64,000 bases of DNA from Clostridium sp. (GCF_026168755.1 NZ_JAPFDR010000001.1:1-64000), one strand, 5' to 3'. Counted from the first letter of the stretch, positions 37,099 to 50,862 are shown. Numbers and translations are program-made. Notes: generated from the letters alone by a model not told the origin.

Positions 37099-37294
37099 AG
37101 TTAATTAGCCCCCTTAAGTAAAGTTTGTAAGTCTACTTTTAAAATTAAATTTTTAGTTAAAAGCTTGTAGTTAATTACATTAATACTTATTCGGTAAAAT
37201 TAGATAATATGATATTAAGTATTTATTATTTAATTATTAAGTAATATTTTGTTAGTGAGAAAATATAAATAAAAATATAAAGGGGGAAGGAGTA

Positions 37295-38575
37295 ATGTGG
37301 AGATTTTTTAGGTTTTTAATATTTTCAATAATAATTGTTAGTTTATCATTTGGGATTTATAAATTTAGTAATAGATATGATTTAAAGCTTATATATGAGA
37401 ATGTTGATTGGTCTATAAATACAAAAGGTTTAGGAGGAGCAGTTTCTTTTGATTTTGATAAAGAAAATAATTTATATATAGCATTTAAAAATACTATTAA
37501 GATGATTAATAAAGATAATAAAGAGGAAATTTTAGTATATGACAAGTCTTTAAATATATATGATATAGCTTGTTATAATAATAATATTATAATTGCAAGT
37601 GACAATAGAGTACTATTGTATGATGTAAATAAGGAAAAATATACAGAATTAATTGAAAATTTACCTAATAATGGATTGAATTGCGAAACAAATATTGTTT
37701 TGAATGGAGATTATTTGTATATAAGTATAGGCTCTAATACTAATTCTGGAGTTGTTGATGAAAATAATAAAAATGAGGATAAGGCGTCTTTTGAATGGGA
37801 GGCAACTGGCATAGGATACAATAATAATTATGCTTTTGTTCCATTTGGAGAAAAGGTTATAGAAGGTCAGAAAATTAAGGAAAATGTTTTAAGTAACGCA
37901 AGTATTTTAAGATATGATTTAAACAGTAATGAATTTATAACATATGCTACAGGAATTAGGAATGTTGAAGGATTAGCGATAAATAGTCTAGGGAAACTAA
38001 CAGCTATAGTTGGAGGTATGGAAGATAGTGGATTAAGGGCTGTTAAAGATGATGCTGATTATATATATGATATAAAGGAAAAAGCTTGGTATGGTTGGCC
38101 AGATTTTAGTGGAGGAGATCCAATTACTTCTCCAAGATTTTCAGATGGAACTAATAAACTTTCTTTTGTTATAGCTAACCATCCAACTGAAGTTACTTTA
38201 GGTCCTAGATATCAGCATGATAAAGTAGCAGCCTTAAAAGGATTAACTATTGATTATGAAGGAAAATGTTTCCCTAAAGATACTGTAATATTTGCAGATA
38301 ATGTAGATAACTATATATATGTTTTAACTGAAAATGATAGATCTAAAGCAATAGTAGCATTAGATAAAGAATGTTATATAGAGAAAATAAAGTACAATGA
38401 TGCGAATATATACATATTAGATAGTAAGGGTGGGTGCTTGTATAAGATAGGTGGGCAGATAAATACAACTATATTTAATTTGCCGAATGTAATTTGGATA
38501 TTTATTATAATTTTTTCAATGGCAATAATAATAGCTCTAATGTATAAGAGTAAAATCAAAAAAAGTAAACAATGA
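37295..38575 (+). CDS. Membrane-anchored beta-propeller related to glucose/sorbosone dehydrogenases
   Basis: 426 residues. An N-terminal anchor (LIFSIIIVSLSFGIYKF) and a C-terminal helix (VIWIFIIIFSMAIIIALMY) hold an extracellular six-bladed propeller. Sorbosone/PQQ-dehydrogenase-like motifs are GIRNVEGLAINSLG, AWYGWPDFSGGDP and LKGLTIDYEG. The PQQ-binding residues cannot be confirmed by eye. Clostridia are not known for PQQ enzymes, so a binding or lyase-like role may be more likely. AAGGGGGAAGGAG precedes ATG 37295. Monocistronic, terminator at 38581. Confidence 0.75.
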   Translation: MWRFFRFLIFSIIIVSLSFGIYKFSNRYDLKLIYENVDWSINTKGLGGAVSFDFDKENNLYIAFKNTIKMINKDNKEEILVYDKSLNIYDIACYNNNIIIASDNRVLLYDVNKEKYTELIENLPNNGLNCETNIVLNGDYLYISIGSNTNSGVVDENNKNEDKASFEWEATGIGYNNNYAFVPFGEKVIEGQKIKENVLSNASILRYDLNSNEFITYATGIRNVEGLAINSLGKLTAIVGGMEDSGLRAVKDDADYIYDIKEKAWYGWPDFSGGDPITSPRFSDGTNKLSFVIANHPTEVTLGPRYQHDKVAALKGLTIDYEGKCFPKDTVIFADNVDNYIYVLTENDRSKAIVALDKECYIEKIKYNDANIYILDSKGGCLYKIGGQINTTIFNLPNVIWIFIIIFSMAIIIALMYKSKIKKSKQ

Positions 38576-38580
38576 TATTA

Positions 38581-38617
38581 AAAAATATTTTGAAAGTTAT
38601 TTTCAAAATATTTTTTT
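38581..38617 (+). terminator. Terminator after the propeller gene
   Basis: Perfect 15-bp stem AAAAATATTTTGAAA/TTTCAAAATATTTTT around GTTAT, with extra T's. Confidence 0.85.
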
Positions 38618-38786
38618 GCATTAATATGACTAAATGAGGTAATATACATGGGGAAGAGTAAATACTATAAGACTTGAATACATAATAAAAAATATGATTT
38701 AATTTTAAATAAGTTACATAATTATATAAATATAATAGTAAAATTTATAAAGAATTAAAATTTTTTTATTTTAGGGAGTGGTATTT

Positions 38787-39284
38787 ATGGGAAAAACAAT
38801 TATATTAAACTTAAGCGATATAAAATTAACTGGAGACATATTAGATGTTGGGGAAAGCTATGGAGTAATATACAATATTTCAAAAGATGCCATAGATGAA
38901 GTTTCTGTAGATTTATTAGAAGGTTCAATTGATGAAAAAGCTACTAATGGAGGCTATGACACGTGTACAGTGTTTTTTTATTTAAGTAGCATATGGAGAG
39001 AGTCTAGTAAAGTTAATTTAATTAGAGAAGCGAGTAAGTTAGTTAAAGTTGGAGGAGAAATATATATATGGGACATAAATAAAGAAATTGGAGAAGTATC
39101 AAATAATAAAGTTATGGCAGTATTACCATCAGGTAAAACAAAAGAGTTTGAGTTTAAAAATTTAAACCCAATCTCTAAATCAAATATAGATGATACAAAA
39201 AGAATGTTGAGTGATATATATGATATAAAAGAAGAAAAAGTTTGGGAAGATATTTTTTTTGTAAAAGGTGAAAAAATAAAGTGA
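38787..39284 (+). CDS. SAM-methyltransferase-like protein
   Basis: 165 residues from ATG 38787 (GTG 38778 is in frame; AGGGAG fits both). The order ILDVGESYGVIYNI (motif I), VDLLEG, YDTCTVFFYLSSIW (motif IV-like) and LVKVGGEIYIWDI (post-motif) follows a class I methyltransferase fold. It is short and motif I is only GESYG, so activity is uncertain. It ends four bases after the next in-frame start GTG 39281 and is coupled to the radical SAM gene. Confidence 0.65.
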   Translation: MGKTIILNLSDIKLTGDILDVGESYGVIYNISKDAIDEVSVDLLEGSIDEKATNGGYDTCTVFFYLSSIWRESSKVNLIREASKLVKVGGEIYIWDINKEIGEVSNNKVMAVLPSGKTKEFEFKNLNPISKSNIDDTKRMLSDIYDIKEEKVWEDIFFVKGEKIK

Positions 39285-39304
39285 ATAGACGAAGGGAAGA
39301 AAAA

Positions 39305-40981
39305 ATGAAGGTATTATTAACAGCTATAAATTCAAAATTTGTTCATAGCAATTTAGCAGTTAGGTATTTAAAGGCATTTACGGAGGATATGAATTACGAA
39401 TGTCAAATAAGAGAATTTTCAATAAATGATAGAGATGAAAAAATATTAGAAGAAATAATTAAAGAAAAGGCAGATGTAGTAGCATTTTCAACATATATTT
39501 GGAATATAGAAGTAGTTAAAAGATTATCGAATTTAATAAAGCTAATAGATGAAAATATAAAAATTGTTTATGGTGGTCCTGAAGTATCTTATGATAGTTT
39601 AAATATATTAAAAGAACTTTCAGGAGATTATGTAATTCAAGGAGAGGGAGAAAAAACTTATAGGGAGTTTGTAGAATATTTACTAGGAGAAAGAAGTATA
39701 ACAGATATAAGAGGGTTATATTTTAAAGAAAATTATGAAGTTATTAGTAATGGTAATAGACCACTAATGAATATGGATGAAATAGTATTTCCCTATAAGG
39801 AAGATGAAAATTTAGATAATAAAATAGTTTATTATGAAGCATCTAGAGGGTGTCCTTTTAATTGTAAGTATTGTCTTTCTTCTACTACACATGGTGTAAG
39901 ATTTTTAAATATAGAAAGAGTAAAAAAAGAATTACAATATTTTATAGAGAAAAAAGTTAGATTAGTTAAGTTTGTTGATAGAACATTTAATTGTAATTTT
40001 AAATTTTCTATGGCCATATGGGAGTTTTTAATCAATGCAGATACTAATACACAATTCCACTTTGAAATTTCTGCGGATATATTAAAACCACAAGAGTTAG
40101 AGTTGTTAAGAAAGGCTCCTAAAGATAGATTTCAATTTGAGGTAGGGGTACAAACAACTAATGATGAAGTGTTAAATAAGATAAACAGATTCGTTAATTT
40201 TAGTGATATAAAAGAAAAGGTAGTTGAATTACTGGAGATTAAAAATATTAAGCAACATTTAGACTTAATTGCAGGATTACCAGGAGAAGATATAATATCA
40301 TTTAAAAAATCATTTAATGATGTCTATAGTATAGAACCAGAGGAAATTCAATTAGGATTTTTAAAGTTGCTTAGAGGATCTTCTATGAGAGAAGAGGCTG
40401 AAGAGTATGGAATGAAGTATTCACCATATCCTCCATATGAAATATTACAAACTAAAGATATATCCTATGATGAGCTTTTAATATTAAAAAAGGTAGAAAG
40501 TATGGTTGATAAATATTATAACTCTCAAAAATTTAACAACATAATAAAATTTTTAATAAATAGTTTTGAAACACCTTACGATTTTTATCTAGAGTTAGGA
40601 AATTATTTTGATAAAAAAGGATACTTTGATAGAAATATAGGAAATAGTGAGTATTATAGAGTATTTTTAGATTTTAATATGGATATAACAAAGTTAGATA
40701 GTGAAATATTACGAGACATAATAAAATATGATTATTTACTATTTAATAAAAGGAGGGGAATGCCTGAGTTTTTAGGAAAAGGATTAGAAAAGGGTGTTGA
40801 AAATGAAATTAAAGATATTCTTAGAGAAGAGTATTCCTTTAAAGATTATTATATTGAAAGTTTTAGTATAGATATAGATGAATTTATAAAAAATAATCTT
40901 ATAAAGAAAGAAAAAGTATATTTCTTATGTTCATATGAAGGTGAAATGATCGATATAACTGAAAGATTAAAGAATAATTAA
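39305..40981 (+). CDS. B12-binding-domain radical SAM protein, DUF4080 type
   Basis: 558 residues from ATG 39305, preceded by AAGGGAAG; GTG 39281 is an alternative. An N-terminal Rossmann-like cobalamin-binding domain (MKVLLTAINSKFVHSNLAVRYL, VYGGPEVSY) lacks the DxHxxG base-off motif. The radical SAM core has the cluster motif CPFNCKYC near residue 190. A C-terminal DUF4080-like region follows. The upstream SAM-methyltransferase-like gene makes a two-gene modification unit. Substrate unknown. Confidence 0.85.
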   Translation: MKVLLTAINSKFVHSNLAVRYLKAFTEDMNYECQIREFSINDRDEKILEEIIKEKADVVAFSTYIWNIEVVKRLSNLIKLIDENIKIVYGGPEVSYDSLNILKELSGDYVIQGEGEKTYREFVEYLLGERSITDIRGLYFKENYEVISNGNRPLMNMDEIVFPYKEDENLDNKIVYYEASRGCPFNCKYCLSSTTHGVRFLNIERVKKELQYFIEKKVRLVKFVDRTFNCNFKFSMAIWEFLINADTNTQFHFEISADILKPQELELLRKAPKDRFQFEVGVQTTNDEVLNKINRFVNFSDIKEKVVELLEIKNIKQHLDLIAGLPGEDIISFKKSFNDVYSIEPEEIQLGFLKLLRGSSMREEAEEYGMKYSPYPPYEILQTKDISYDELLILKKVESMVDKYYNSQKFNNIIKFLINSFETPYDFYLELGNYFDKKGYFDRNIGNSEYYRVFLDFNMDITKLDSEILRDIIKYDYLLFNKRRGMPEFLGKGLEKGVENEIKDILREEYSFKDYYIESFSIDIDEFIKNNLIKKEKVYFLCSYEGEMIDITERLKNN

Positions 40982-41064
40982 CATTATAAAAATAAGTGAA
41001 TTTTTAGTAAATAGATAATTATTTTAATATTAAAGTATTGTTTAGGAAATGTTAATAAAAAAAG

Positions 41065-41092
41065 TTGAAAAAATGTGAAAACAGTGTATAAT
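41065..41092 (+). promoter_or_regulatory. Promoter of the V-type ATPase operon
   Basis: -35 TTGAAA (41065-41070), 16-base spacer, -10 TATAAT (41087-41092). The first gene of the operon begins 87 bases later. Confidence 0.72.
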
Positions 41093-41178
41093 TAAGAAAG
41101 AGATAAAAAGTAATTAATACTATATAAAGTATTAATATTTATATTATCCAGCTTGTATATAGTAAAGGTGGTGAGACT

Positions 41179-41491
41179 TTGGCATTAGAAGCAATTAATG
41201 AGATAAAGGAAGCTGAGAAAAAAGCTGAAACAATAATTTCAGATGCTAAGCAAAATGCAAAAGAAATTATTAGCAATGCGACTAAAGAAGCTGATATCAA
41301 ATATGATGAAATAGTAAGTGAGGCTAAAACAAAGGCTAATAACTTATTAAATGCTGCTTTAGAAGAAGGAAATAGCAATGCAGAACCTATCTTAAAGATG
41401 GGAGATAAAGAGATAGAGTCTATAAGTAATATAGCTCAAGATTTAAAAGATAATGCTATTAATATAGTTGTTGAGAGGATAGTGAAGATTC

Positions 41492-41505
<14 letters not shown>
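41179..41505 (+). CDS. ntpF: V-type ATP synthase subunit H (NtpF-type stalk coiled coil)
   Basis: 108 residues from TTG 41179, preceded by AAGGTGGTGAG. An N-terminal charged coiled coil (EAINEIKEAEKKAETIISDAKQNA) is like the peripheral stalk subunit that pairs with subunit E. First gene of the nine-gene ntpFIKECGABD operon. It overlaps ntpI by 14 bases. Confidence 0.85.
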
Positions 41506-43937
<2,432 letters not shown>

Positions 43938-43985
43938 TTAATACATGCAATAATATTAGCAACTTAAAGATTGGAGATATAAATT

Positions 43986-44570
43986 ATGTCAAATGTAAAA
44001 AATATAACTTCTAAAATCCTTAAGGATGCAGAAGCTGGAAAGGAAAATATCTTAGCTACTGCTGCTGAAGAAAAAGATAAAATTATTTCTAAAAAAGTAA
44101 GCAGTGCCAATGAAATTGCTAAAGAAATTTTAGATAAAGCTGAAGTTGAAGCAAAATCTAAAAAAGAAAGAGTAATATCTAGTGCTAAATTAAAGGTTAG
44201 AAATAACAAATTAGCAGCTAAACAAGAAATTATTAACGAAGTTTTTGAAAAAAGCATAGATAAATTAACAGAGTTATCTAAGGAAGAGTTCTTAAACTTT
44301 GTAGAAAATACAATTTTATCAATGAATTTAAGTGGTAAGCAAACATTAGTTTTAAATGAACAAGGATTAAAGTTTGTAGATTCAGCGTTTATTGAAGAAT
44401 TAAACAAGAAAGTAAATGCACAAATAACTTTAAGTGAAACTCCAGGTAAATTTAAAGGTGGTTTCATATTAGAAAATAATGGCATAGAAATAAATAGCAC
44501 TTATGAAGCTTTAGTAAGCTCATTAAGAGATGAGTTAGAGTTTGAAGTGGCAAAGGTGTTATTTAATTAA
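43986..44570 (+). CDS. ntpE: V-type ATP synthase subunit E (stalk)
   Basis: 194 residues. The N-terminal coiled coil (ILKDAEAGKENILATAAEEKD) and the globular C-terminus (GGFILENNGIEINSTYEALVSSLRDELE) are typical. It dimerises with subunit H to form the peripheral stalk. GGAGAT precedes ATG 43986. Confidence 0.9.
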   Translation: MSNVKNITSKILKDAEAGKENILATAAEEKDKIISKKVSSANEIAKEILDKAEVEAKSKKERVISSAKLKVRNNKLAAKQEIINEVFEKSIDKLTELSKEEFLNFVENTILSMNLSGKQTLVLNEQGLKFVDSAFIEELNKKVNAQITLSETPGKFKGGFILENNGIEINSTYEALVSSLRDELEFEVAKVLFN

Positions 44571-44581
44571 GGAGGGGTAGT

Positions 44582-45583
44582 ATGGATGTAATGCAATTTA
44601 CTCAAGCTCTTTCAAGAATTTGGGTATTGGAAACAAGACTCCTTGATAAGGCCAAAGTAGAAAGAATGTTAGAAGCTAATTCTGCTGATGAGGTTTTAAA
44701 AATACTTGGGGAAACTGAGTATGCAAATATAATGGGCAATGTTAAAAGAGCTACTGATTATGAAGTAATTCTAAGTACTGAACTTAAAAGAGTTTATAAA
44801 TTAGTTTATGAACTATGCCCAGTAAAAGAAATCGTAGATTTAATGAGCATTAAATATAAATACCATAATATTAAGGTTTTATTAAAAGGAAAGTTCTTAA
44901 ATAAAGATTTTTCAAATATGCTAATAGATTTAGGAAAAGAAGATTTAAGTGATTTAAAGAGAAAGATTGATACAGATAATTTCAGAGATTTAAAAGGAAA
45001 TGTTGAAAAAGCAGTTCTAGAAGTTATAGCTGATTTTGAAGTAAATAAGGATCCTCAAAAGATTGATATTATAGTAGATAGATATATGTTTAAAGAATTA
45101 GTAGAAATAAAGAAATTTTTAAATTATAAATTTACAGACAAACTTGTAAATGCAATTATCGATGCTACAAATATTAGAACTTTACTAAGAATTAAAAAGC
45201 AAGGTAAAGGAAGAGAATTTGCTTCAGAGGTATTAGTTAGCGGTGGCTCTATAAGCAAAGATACATTAGTATCTATATTAAATGAAACACCAGAAAATAT
45301 TATTTCAAAATTAAGCACAAGTGTATATTCTGATTTAATAAAAGATGGTGTTGAAGGGTACATAGCTACAAATTCAGTAAATCTTTTAGAAAAATTAAGT
45401 GATAATTACATTATGGATCTTATGAAAACTGGTAAGCTAGTAACATTTGGACCTGAAAGAATTTTATCATACATTTATGCTAAGGAAACAGAAATTAAGA
45501 TAATAAGAATTATTATGGTAGGTAAGCTTAATAATATTGCTGAGGAAGTAATAAGAGAAAGGCTGCGTGATATTTATGTATAA
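44582..45583 (+). CDS. ntpC: V-type ATP synthase subunit C (d-like rotor cap)
   Basis: 333 residues, all-helical. Connects the central shaft to the proteolipid ring. The family shape is recognisable in the N-terminal [19 protein letters not shown] and the C-terminal [38 protein letters not shown] precedes ATG 44582. It overlaps the F-subunit gene by eight bases. Confidence 0.9.
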   Translation: MDVMQFTQALSRIWVLETRLLDKAKVERMLEANSADEVLKILGETEYANIMGNVKRATDYEVILSTELKRVYKLVYELCPVKEIVDLMSIKYKYHNIKVLLKGKFLNKDFSNMLIDLGKEDLSDLKRKIDTDNFRDLKGNVEKAVLEVIADFEVNKDPQKIDIIVDRYMFKELVEIKKFLNYKFTDKLVNAIIDATNIRTLLRIKKQGKGREFASEVLVSGGSISKDTLVSILNETPENIISKLSTSVYSDLIKDGVEGYIATNSVNLLEKLSDNYIMDLMKTGKLVTFGPERILSYIYAKETEIKIIRIIMVGKLNNIAEEVIRERLRDIYV

Positions 45584-45887
45584 GAAAATTGGAGTAGTTG
45601 GTGATAAAGACTCAGTTTTAGCATTCAAAGCTATAGGGATAGATGTATTTCCAGTAGTAGAAGCTGATGAGGCTAGAATTGCTGTTGATAGAATGGCTAT
45701 GAATGGATACGCAGTTATTTTTATAACAGAGCAAGTTGCAGCAACAATTGAAGAAACAATTGAGCGTTACAATAAGCAAATGCTTCCTGCTGTAATATTA
45801 ATTCCAAGCAATCAAGGAACGTTAAATATAGGTTCAAAGAGAATAAGCGATAGTGTGGAAAAAGCTGTTGGTGTAAATATTTTATAG
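45576..45887 (+). CDS. ntpG: V-type ATP synthase subunit F (NtpG)
   Basis: 103 residues from ATG 45576 (GTG 45567 also in frame). A small alpha/beta protein of the central shaft: [23 protein letters not shown], then [16 protein letters not shown]. It binds subunit D and helps coupling. The start lies within the end of ntpC. Confidence 0.88.
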   Translation: MYKKIGVVGDKDSVLAFKAIGIDVFPVVEADEARIAVDRMAMNGYAVIFITEQVAATIEETIERYNKQMLPAVILIPSNQGTLNIGSKRISDSVEKAVGVNIL

Positions 45888-45904
45888 GAAGGCAGGTTAG
45901 AGAG

Positions 45905-47680
45905 TTGAAGACCGGAAAAATAATCAAGGTTGCAGGTCCTTTAGTTGTTGCTGAAGGAATGGACGAAGCAAATATTTATGATATGGTTAAGGTTGGAGAA
46001 AAGGGTCTTATCGGAGAAATCATTGAAATGAGAGGAGATAAGGCATCTATCCAAGTTTACGAAGAAACTACAGGAATAGGGCCAGGGGATCCAGTTGTTA
46101 CAACTGGAGAACCTTTAAGTATCGAACTTGGGCCAGGACTTATAGAATCAATGTTTGATGGAATACAAAGACCATTAGATGCATTTGAAAAAGTAGCTCA
46201 ATCACCATTCTTAACAAAAGGTGTATCAGTTACTTCATTAAATAGAGAAAGAGTTTGGACTTTTAACCCTACAGTTAAAGTTGGGGATAAAGTTGAAGCA
46301 GGTGATGTAATAGGAACAGTTCAAGAAACAGCAGTTGTATTACACAAAATAATGGTTCCATATGGAATTGAAGGGACTGTTAAAGAAATTAAATCAGGAG
46401 ACTTTACAGTTGTAGATACAGTTTGTATTGTTGAAACTGCTAAAGGAGATAGAGAAGTTCAACTTATGCAAAAATGGCCTGCTAGAAAAGGTAGACCTTA
46501 TGCACAAAAATTAAAACCAGAAGCACCTATGACTACAGGTCAAAGAGTTATAGATACATTCTTCCCAGTAGCTAAGGGTGGAGCTGCTGCTGTACCAGGT
46601 CCTTTCGGAGCAGGTAAAACAGTTGTTCAACATCAAATTGCAAAGTGGGGAGATGCTGAAATAGTTGTTTATGTTGGATGCGGTGAACGTGGTAACGAAA
46701 TGACAGACGTTCTTAACGAGTTCCCAGAACTTAAGGATCCAAAAACTGGTGAATCATTAATGAAGAGAACAGTACTTATAGCTAATACTTCAAACATGCC
46801 AGTTGCAGCTAGAGAAGCTTGTATTTATACAGGTATAACAATAGCTGAATACTTTAGAGATATGGGATATTCAGTATCAATTATGGCTGATTCTACTTCA
46901 AGATGGGCTGAGGCATTAAGAGAGATGTCTGGTAGACTTGAGGAAATGCCAGGGGATGAAGGTTATCCAGCATACTTAGGTTCAAGACTTTCTGATTATT
47001 ATGAAAGAGCTGGTAAAGTTGTTTGTTTAGGTAAAGATGGCAGACAAGGTGCTGTTACTGCAATCGGTGCGGTATCGCCTCCAGGGGGAGACCTTTCAGA
47101 ACCAGTTACTCAATCAACTTTAAGAATAGTTAAAGTTTTCTGGGGATTAGATGCACAACTTGCATATAAGAGACACTTCCCAGCTATAAACTGGATTAAT
47201 TCATATTCATTATATGCTGATACTGTAGATGGATATTTAAATAAAACAGTTGCTGAAGATTGGTCTACTTTAAGACAAGAAGCAATGGCTTTACTTCAAG
47301 AAGAATCAGGATTACAAGAAATCGTAAGCTTAGTTGGTATAGATGCATTATCAGAAAAAGATAGATTAAAATTAGAAGTTGCTAAGTCTATAAGAGAAGA
47401 CTATTTACAACAAAATGGTTTCCATGAAATAGATACTTATACTTCATTAGATAAACAATATAAAATGTTAAAGCTTGTATTATTATTCAGAAAAGAAGCT
47501 GAAAGAGCTTTAGAAGCAGGAGTTTACCTAGATAAAATCTTAGAATTAGAAGTAAGAGATAAGATTGCAAGAAGTAAATATATCCATGAAGATGATATAG
47601 CTAAGATGGATGATATAGCTGCTGAATTAAGAGCTGACATTGATACTTTAATCAACGAAGGAGGGGTTCTTAATGCTTAA
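45905..47680 (+). CDS. ntpA: V-type ATP synthase catalytic subunit A
   Basis: 591 residues from TTG 45905, with AGGAAGGCAGG upstream. The catalytic subunit has Walker [10 protein letters not shown] near residue 235, the non-homologous insert (residues about 115-190), [19 protein letters not shown] and [12 protein letters not shown]. It hydrolyses or makes ATP at the A/B interface. It overlaps ntpB by eight bases. Confidence 0.96.
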   Translation: MKTGKIIKVAGPLVVAEGMDEANIYDMVKVGEKGLIGEIIEMRGDKASIQVYEETTGIGPGDPVVTTGEPLSIELGPGLIESMFDGIQRPLDAFEKVAQSPFLTKGVSVTSLNRERVWTFNPTVKVGDKVEAGDVIGTVQETAVVLHKIMVPYGIEGTVKEIKSGDFTVVDTVCIVETAKGDREVQLMQKWPARKGRPYAQKLKPEAPMTTGQRVIDTFFPVAKGGAAAVPGPFGAGKTVVQHQIAKWGDAEIVVYVGCGERGNEMTDVLNEFPELKDPKTGESLMKRTVLIANTSNMPVAAREACIYTGITIAEYFRDMGYSVSIMADSTSRWAEALREMSGRLEEMPGDEGYPAYLGSRLSDYYERAGKVVCLGKDGRQGAVTAIGAVSPPGGDLSEPVTQSTLRIVKVFWGLDAQLAYKRHFPAINWINSYSLYADTVDGYLNKTVAEDWSTLRQEAMALLQEESGLQEIVSLVGIDALSEKDRLKLEVAKSIREDYLQQNGFHEIDTYTSLDKQYKMLKLVLLFRKEAERALEAGVYLDKILELEVRDKIARSKYIHEDDIAKMDDIAAELRADIDTLINEGGVLNA

Positions 47681-49055
47681 GGAGTACAGAACGGTTACAG
47701 AAGTTGTTGGTCCTTTAATGGTTGTTGAAGGAGTTAGCGGCGTTAAGTACGATGAACTAGTTGAAGTTGAAATACAAACTGGTGAATTAAGAAGAGGTAA
47801 GGTTCTTGAAGTTAATGGATCTAAGGCAATGGTTCAATTATTTGAAGGCTCTTCAGGAATTAACTTAAAAGGAACTAAGGCTAGATTTTTAGGAAAGCCA
47901 CTTCAATTAGGCGTATCAGAAGATATGCTAGGAAGAGTATTTGATGGAATGGGTCATCCAATTGATAAAGGGCCAAAGATAATACCAGAAAAGCAATTAG
48001 ATATTAACGGTGAGGCAATTAACCCAGTATCAAGAAATTTCCCATCAGAATTCATTCAAACAGGTATATCTGCAATTGATGGATTAAATACACTTGTTAG
48101 AGGACAAAAATTACCAGTTTTCTCTGGGTCAGGTCTTCCACATGCTCAATTAGCTGCACAAATAGCAAGACAAGCGACTGTTTTAAATTCAGATGCTAAC
48201 TTTGCTGTTGTATTTGCTGCTATAGGTATTACTTTCGAAGAATCTCAATTCTTTGTTGATGAATTTAAGAAGACTGGAGCTATAGATAATGCTGTATTAT
48301 TTATGAACCTTGCTTCTGACCCAGCTATTGAAAGAATAGCTACACCAAGAATGGCATTAACTGCTGCTGAATTCTTAGCATATGAAAAAGATATGCACGT
48401 TCTTGTTATTATGACTGATATTACTAACTATGCTGAAGCTTTAAGAGAAGTTTCTGCAGCTAGAAAGGAAGTTCCAGGTAGAAGAGGTTACCCAGGATAC
48501 CTATATACTGACCTTTCTACATTATATGAAAGAGCAGGTAGAATTAACGGAAGAGGTGGATCTATCACTCAAATTCCAATATTAACAATGCCTGAAGATG
48601 ATAAAACTCACCCAATTCCAGACTTAACTGGATATATTACAGAAGGACAAATAATTCTTTCAAGAGAATTATATAAGAAGGGAATTATGCCTCCAATAGA
48701 TGTTTTACCATCACTTTCAAGACTTAAGGATAAGGGTATCGGTAAAGGAAAGACTAGAGAAGACCATGCTGATACAATGAATCAATTATTCTCAGCTTAT
48801 GCTCAAGGTAAGCAAGCTAAAGAATTATCAGCAATCTTAGGTGAATCTGCATTATCAGAAACGGATAAGAAGTTTGCTAAATTTGCAGAAGCCTTCGAAG
48901 AGCAATATGTTTCTCAAGGCTTTGAAACAAATAGATCAATAGAAGAAACTTTAAATTTAGGTTGGAAATTACTTAAGATTCTTCCTAAGACTGAACTTAA
49001 GAGAATCAGAGATGAATATCTTGAAAAGTATATGCCAAAGGGAGATGAAGAGTAG
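47673..49055 (+). CDS. ntpB: V-type ATP synthase subunit B
   Basis: 460 residues. Non-catalytic nucleotide-binding partner of subunit A, with [19 protein letters not shown] in place of a standard Walker A and [34 protein letters not shown] lies before ATG 47673 inside the end of ntpA. Confidence 0.96.
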   Translation: MLKEYRTVTEVVGPLMVVEGVSGVKYDELVEVEIQTGELRRGKVLEVNGSKAMVQLFEGSSGINLKGTKARFLGKPLQLGVSEDMLGRVFDGMGHPIDKGPKIIPEKQLDINGEAINPVSRNFPSEFIQTGISAIDGLNTLVRGQKLPVFSGSGLPHAQLAAQIARQATVLNSDANFAVVFAAIGITFEESQFFVDEFKKTGAIDNAVLFMNLASDPAIERIATPRMALTAAEFLAYEKDMHVLVIMTDITNYAEALREVSAARKEVPGRRGYPGYLYTDLSTLYERAGRINGRGGSITQIPILTMPEDDKTHPIPDLTGYITEGQIILSRELYKKGIMPPIDVLPSLSRLKDKGIGKGKTREDHADTMNQLFSAYAQGKQAKELSAILGESALSETDKKFAKFAEAFEEQYVSQGFETNRSIEETLNLGWKLLKILPKTELKRIRDEYLEKYMPKGDEE

Positions 49056-49058
49056 AAT

Positions 49059-49703
49059 ATGGCAAAGCTAAATGTCAATCCTACTAGAATGGAGCTATCT
49101 AAGCTGAAGAAGAGATTAACTACTGCAGCAAGAGGACATAAGCTTCTTAAAGATAAGCAAGATGAATTAATGAGACAATTCATTAATCTTGTTAAATACA
49201 ATAATGAGCTTAGAAAATCAGTTGAAGCTGAACTAGAAGGCTCGTTTAAAGATTTCGTTATGGCAAGTGCTGTAATGAGCTCAGAATTCTTAGAAGAAGC
49301 AGTTGCTTATCCAAAAGATAGTGTATCTGTTGAGGTAGGAACAAAAAACATAATGAGTGTTAATGTTCCACAAATGAAATTCCACAGACAATTACAAGAT
49401 AGTGAAGGAAGCATTTACCCATATGGATTTGCTAATACATCTTCTGAATTAGATGATGCTATAGGAAAGTTAGAATCAATACTTCCTAAGCTACTTGAAC
49501 TAGCTGAGGTTGAAAAATCAACACAGTTAATGGCTGATGAAATTGAAAAAACAAGAAGAAGAGTTAATGCCCTTGAGTACATGACAATTCCTCAATTAGA
49601 AGAAACAATTAAGTTTATTAGAATGAAACTTGATGAAAATGAAAGAGGAGCTTTAACTAGATTAATGAAGGTTAAAGATATCATTAATGCAAGAGCAGAG
49701 TAG
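49059..49703 (+). CDS. ntpD: V-type ATP synthase subunit D (central shaft)
   Basis: 214 residues with long N- and C-terminal helices that form the rotating coiled coil ([31 protein letters not shown] and [21 protein letters not shown]). Last gene of the operon, followed by a terminator. Confidence 0.94.
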   Translation: MAKLNVNPTRMELSKLKKRLTTAARGHKLLKDKQDELMRQFINLVKYNNELRKSVEAELEGSFKDFVMASAVMSSEFLEEAVAYPKDSVSVEVGTKNIMSVNVPQMKFHRQLQDSEGSIYPYGFANTSSELDDAIGKLESILPKLLELAEVEKSTQLMADEIEKTRRRVNALEYMTIPQLEETIKFIRMKLDENERGALTRLMKVKDIINARAE

Positions 49704-49722
49704 ATCTTTACATTATCACAAT

Positions 49723-49757
49723 AGGGAGTTGCTTTATTGCAACTCCCTTAAATTTTA
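49723..49757 (+). terminator. Terminator of the V-ATPase operon
   Basis: AGGGAGTTGC pairs perfectly with GCAACTCCCT around TTTATT, followed by a T-rich tail. Confidence 0.88.
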
Positions 49758-49855
49758 TTTAATATTATATATTTGATAATAAAGTAAATTAATAGTATAA
49801 TGCTAATTATAATACATGATATTACACATTATGATAAATTTTAAGGAGAATCTTA

Positions 49856-50809
49856 ATGAAATATTTACTAGCGATAATAATAGCTTTTTCTACAGTATTT
49901 ATTTTGACACCACTACTTATGAAATTAGCGTTTAAATATAATTTTACTGATAAACCCACCGAGAGAAAAAAACATAAAGGTGAAACTCCACTTTGTGGTG
50001 GAATTGCTATGTTTATTGGTTTTTTTATAGCTTATTTTATTACTTTTTATAATTATAACTTTGATGAAAAATATGGAATATTTATAGGAGCATTATTAAT
50101 ATTAATAATAGGAGTAGTAGATGATTACTATAAGAGTATTGGTAAAGAATTTGGAATTACTCCTAGATTAATAATTCAACTTTTAGCAGCAGTAATTGTA
50201 TTTAAGTCTGGGATTTCCTTTGAAGGATTTACAAACCCATTTACGGATGAATATATAACTTTATCCCCTATAGTTCAATTTGTACTTACAATAACGTGGA
50301 TTTTTGGTGTTACAACTGTTATAAATTGGTCAGATGGAATGGATGGTTTAGCAGGAGGGTTATCATTTATTTCGGCAATGACTTTTACAGCAACTGCTAT
50401 AATATTAGGGCAAGCACCTTCATTGTTATTTTCGCTTATAACAGCAGGTGTTGTATTAGCATTTTTATTTTATAATAGGTATCCAGCAAAGGTGTTTATG
50501 GGTGATTCAGGAGCTAATTTTTTAGGATTCATTTTAAGTATAATTGCTTTAGATGGGGCGTTTAAAGGAGCAACTATATTGAGTTTAATGATACCAATTC
50601 TAGCTTTAGCTGTTCCAATATTCGATAATATATTTGTCATATTTAAGAGGTTTTCAGAAGGAAAACCAATATATCAAGCTGATAGAAGTCAAATTCATTA
50701 TAGACTTCAAGCAAAAGGATTAAATACAAATCAAATAGTAACTTTTATAAGCATAATTAGTTTAACCTGCAGTATTATTTCTATATTGTTGTTGTTAATA
50801 AAATTTTAG
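49856..50809 (+). CDS. Undecaprenyl-phosphate N-acetylhexosamine 1-phosphate transferase (TagO/WecA type)
   Basis: 317 residues, about 11 transmembrane helices. It transfers a sugar-1-phosphate from UDP-sugar to undecaprenyl phosphate to start teichoic acid or polysaccharide synthesis. Motifs of the MraY/WecA family are GVVDDYYK, NWSDGMDGLAGG, MGDSGANFLG and a C-terminal ADRSQIHYRL (HxxR-like). The lack of MraY-specific UDP-MurNAc features and the isolated position outside a mur cluster favour TagO/WecA. AAGGAG precedes ATG 49856. Confidence 0.87.
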   Translation: MKYLLAIIIAFSTVFILTPLLMKLAFKYNFTDKPTERKKHKGETPLCGGIAMFIGFFIAYFITFYNYNFDEKYGIFIGALLILIIGVVDDYYKSIGKEFGITPRLIIQLLAAVIVFKSGISFEGFTNPFTDEYITLSPIVQFVLTITWIFGVTTVINWSDGMDGLAGGLSFISAMTFTATAIILGQAPSLLFSLITAGVVLAFLFYNRYPAKVFMGDSGANFLGFILSIIALDGAFKGATILSLMIPILALAVPIFDNIFVIFKRFSEGKPIYQADRSQIHYRLQAKGLNTNQIVTFISIISLTCSIISILLLLIKF

Positions 50810-50862
50810 ATTTAAAATAATTATTTACAAATTAGGAATAATTTTTTATAATATAATAAAGT

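Noticed and set aside
43964..44500. 178-codon minus-strand frame opposite ntpE
   Set aside because: It is antisense to a well-defined V-ATPase subunit in the middle of an operon, without an SD.
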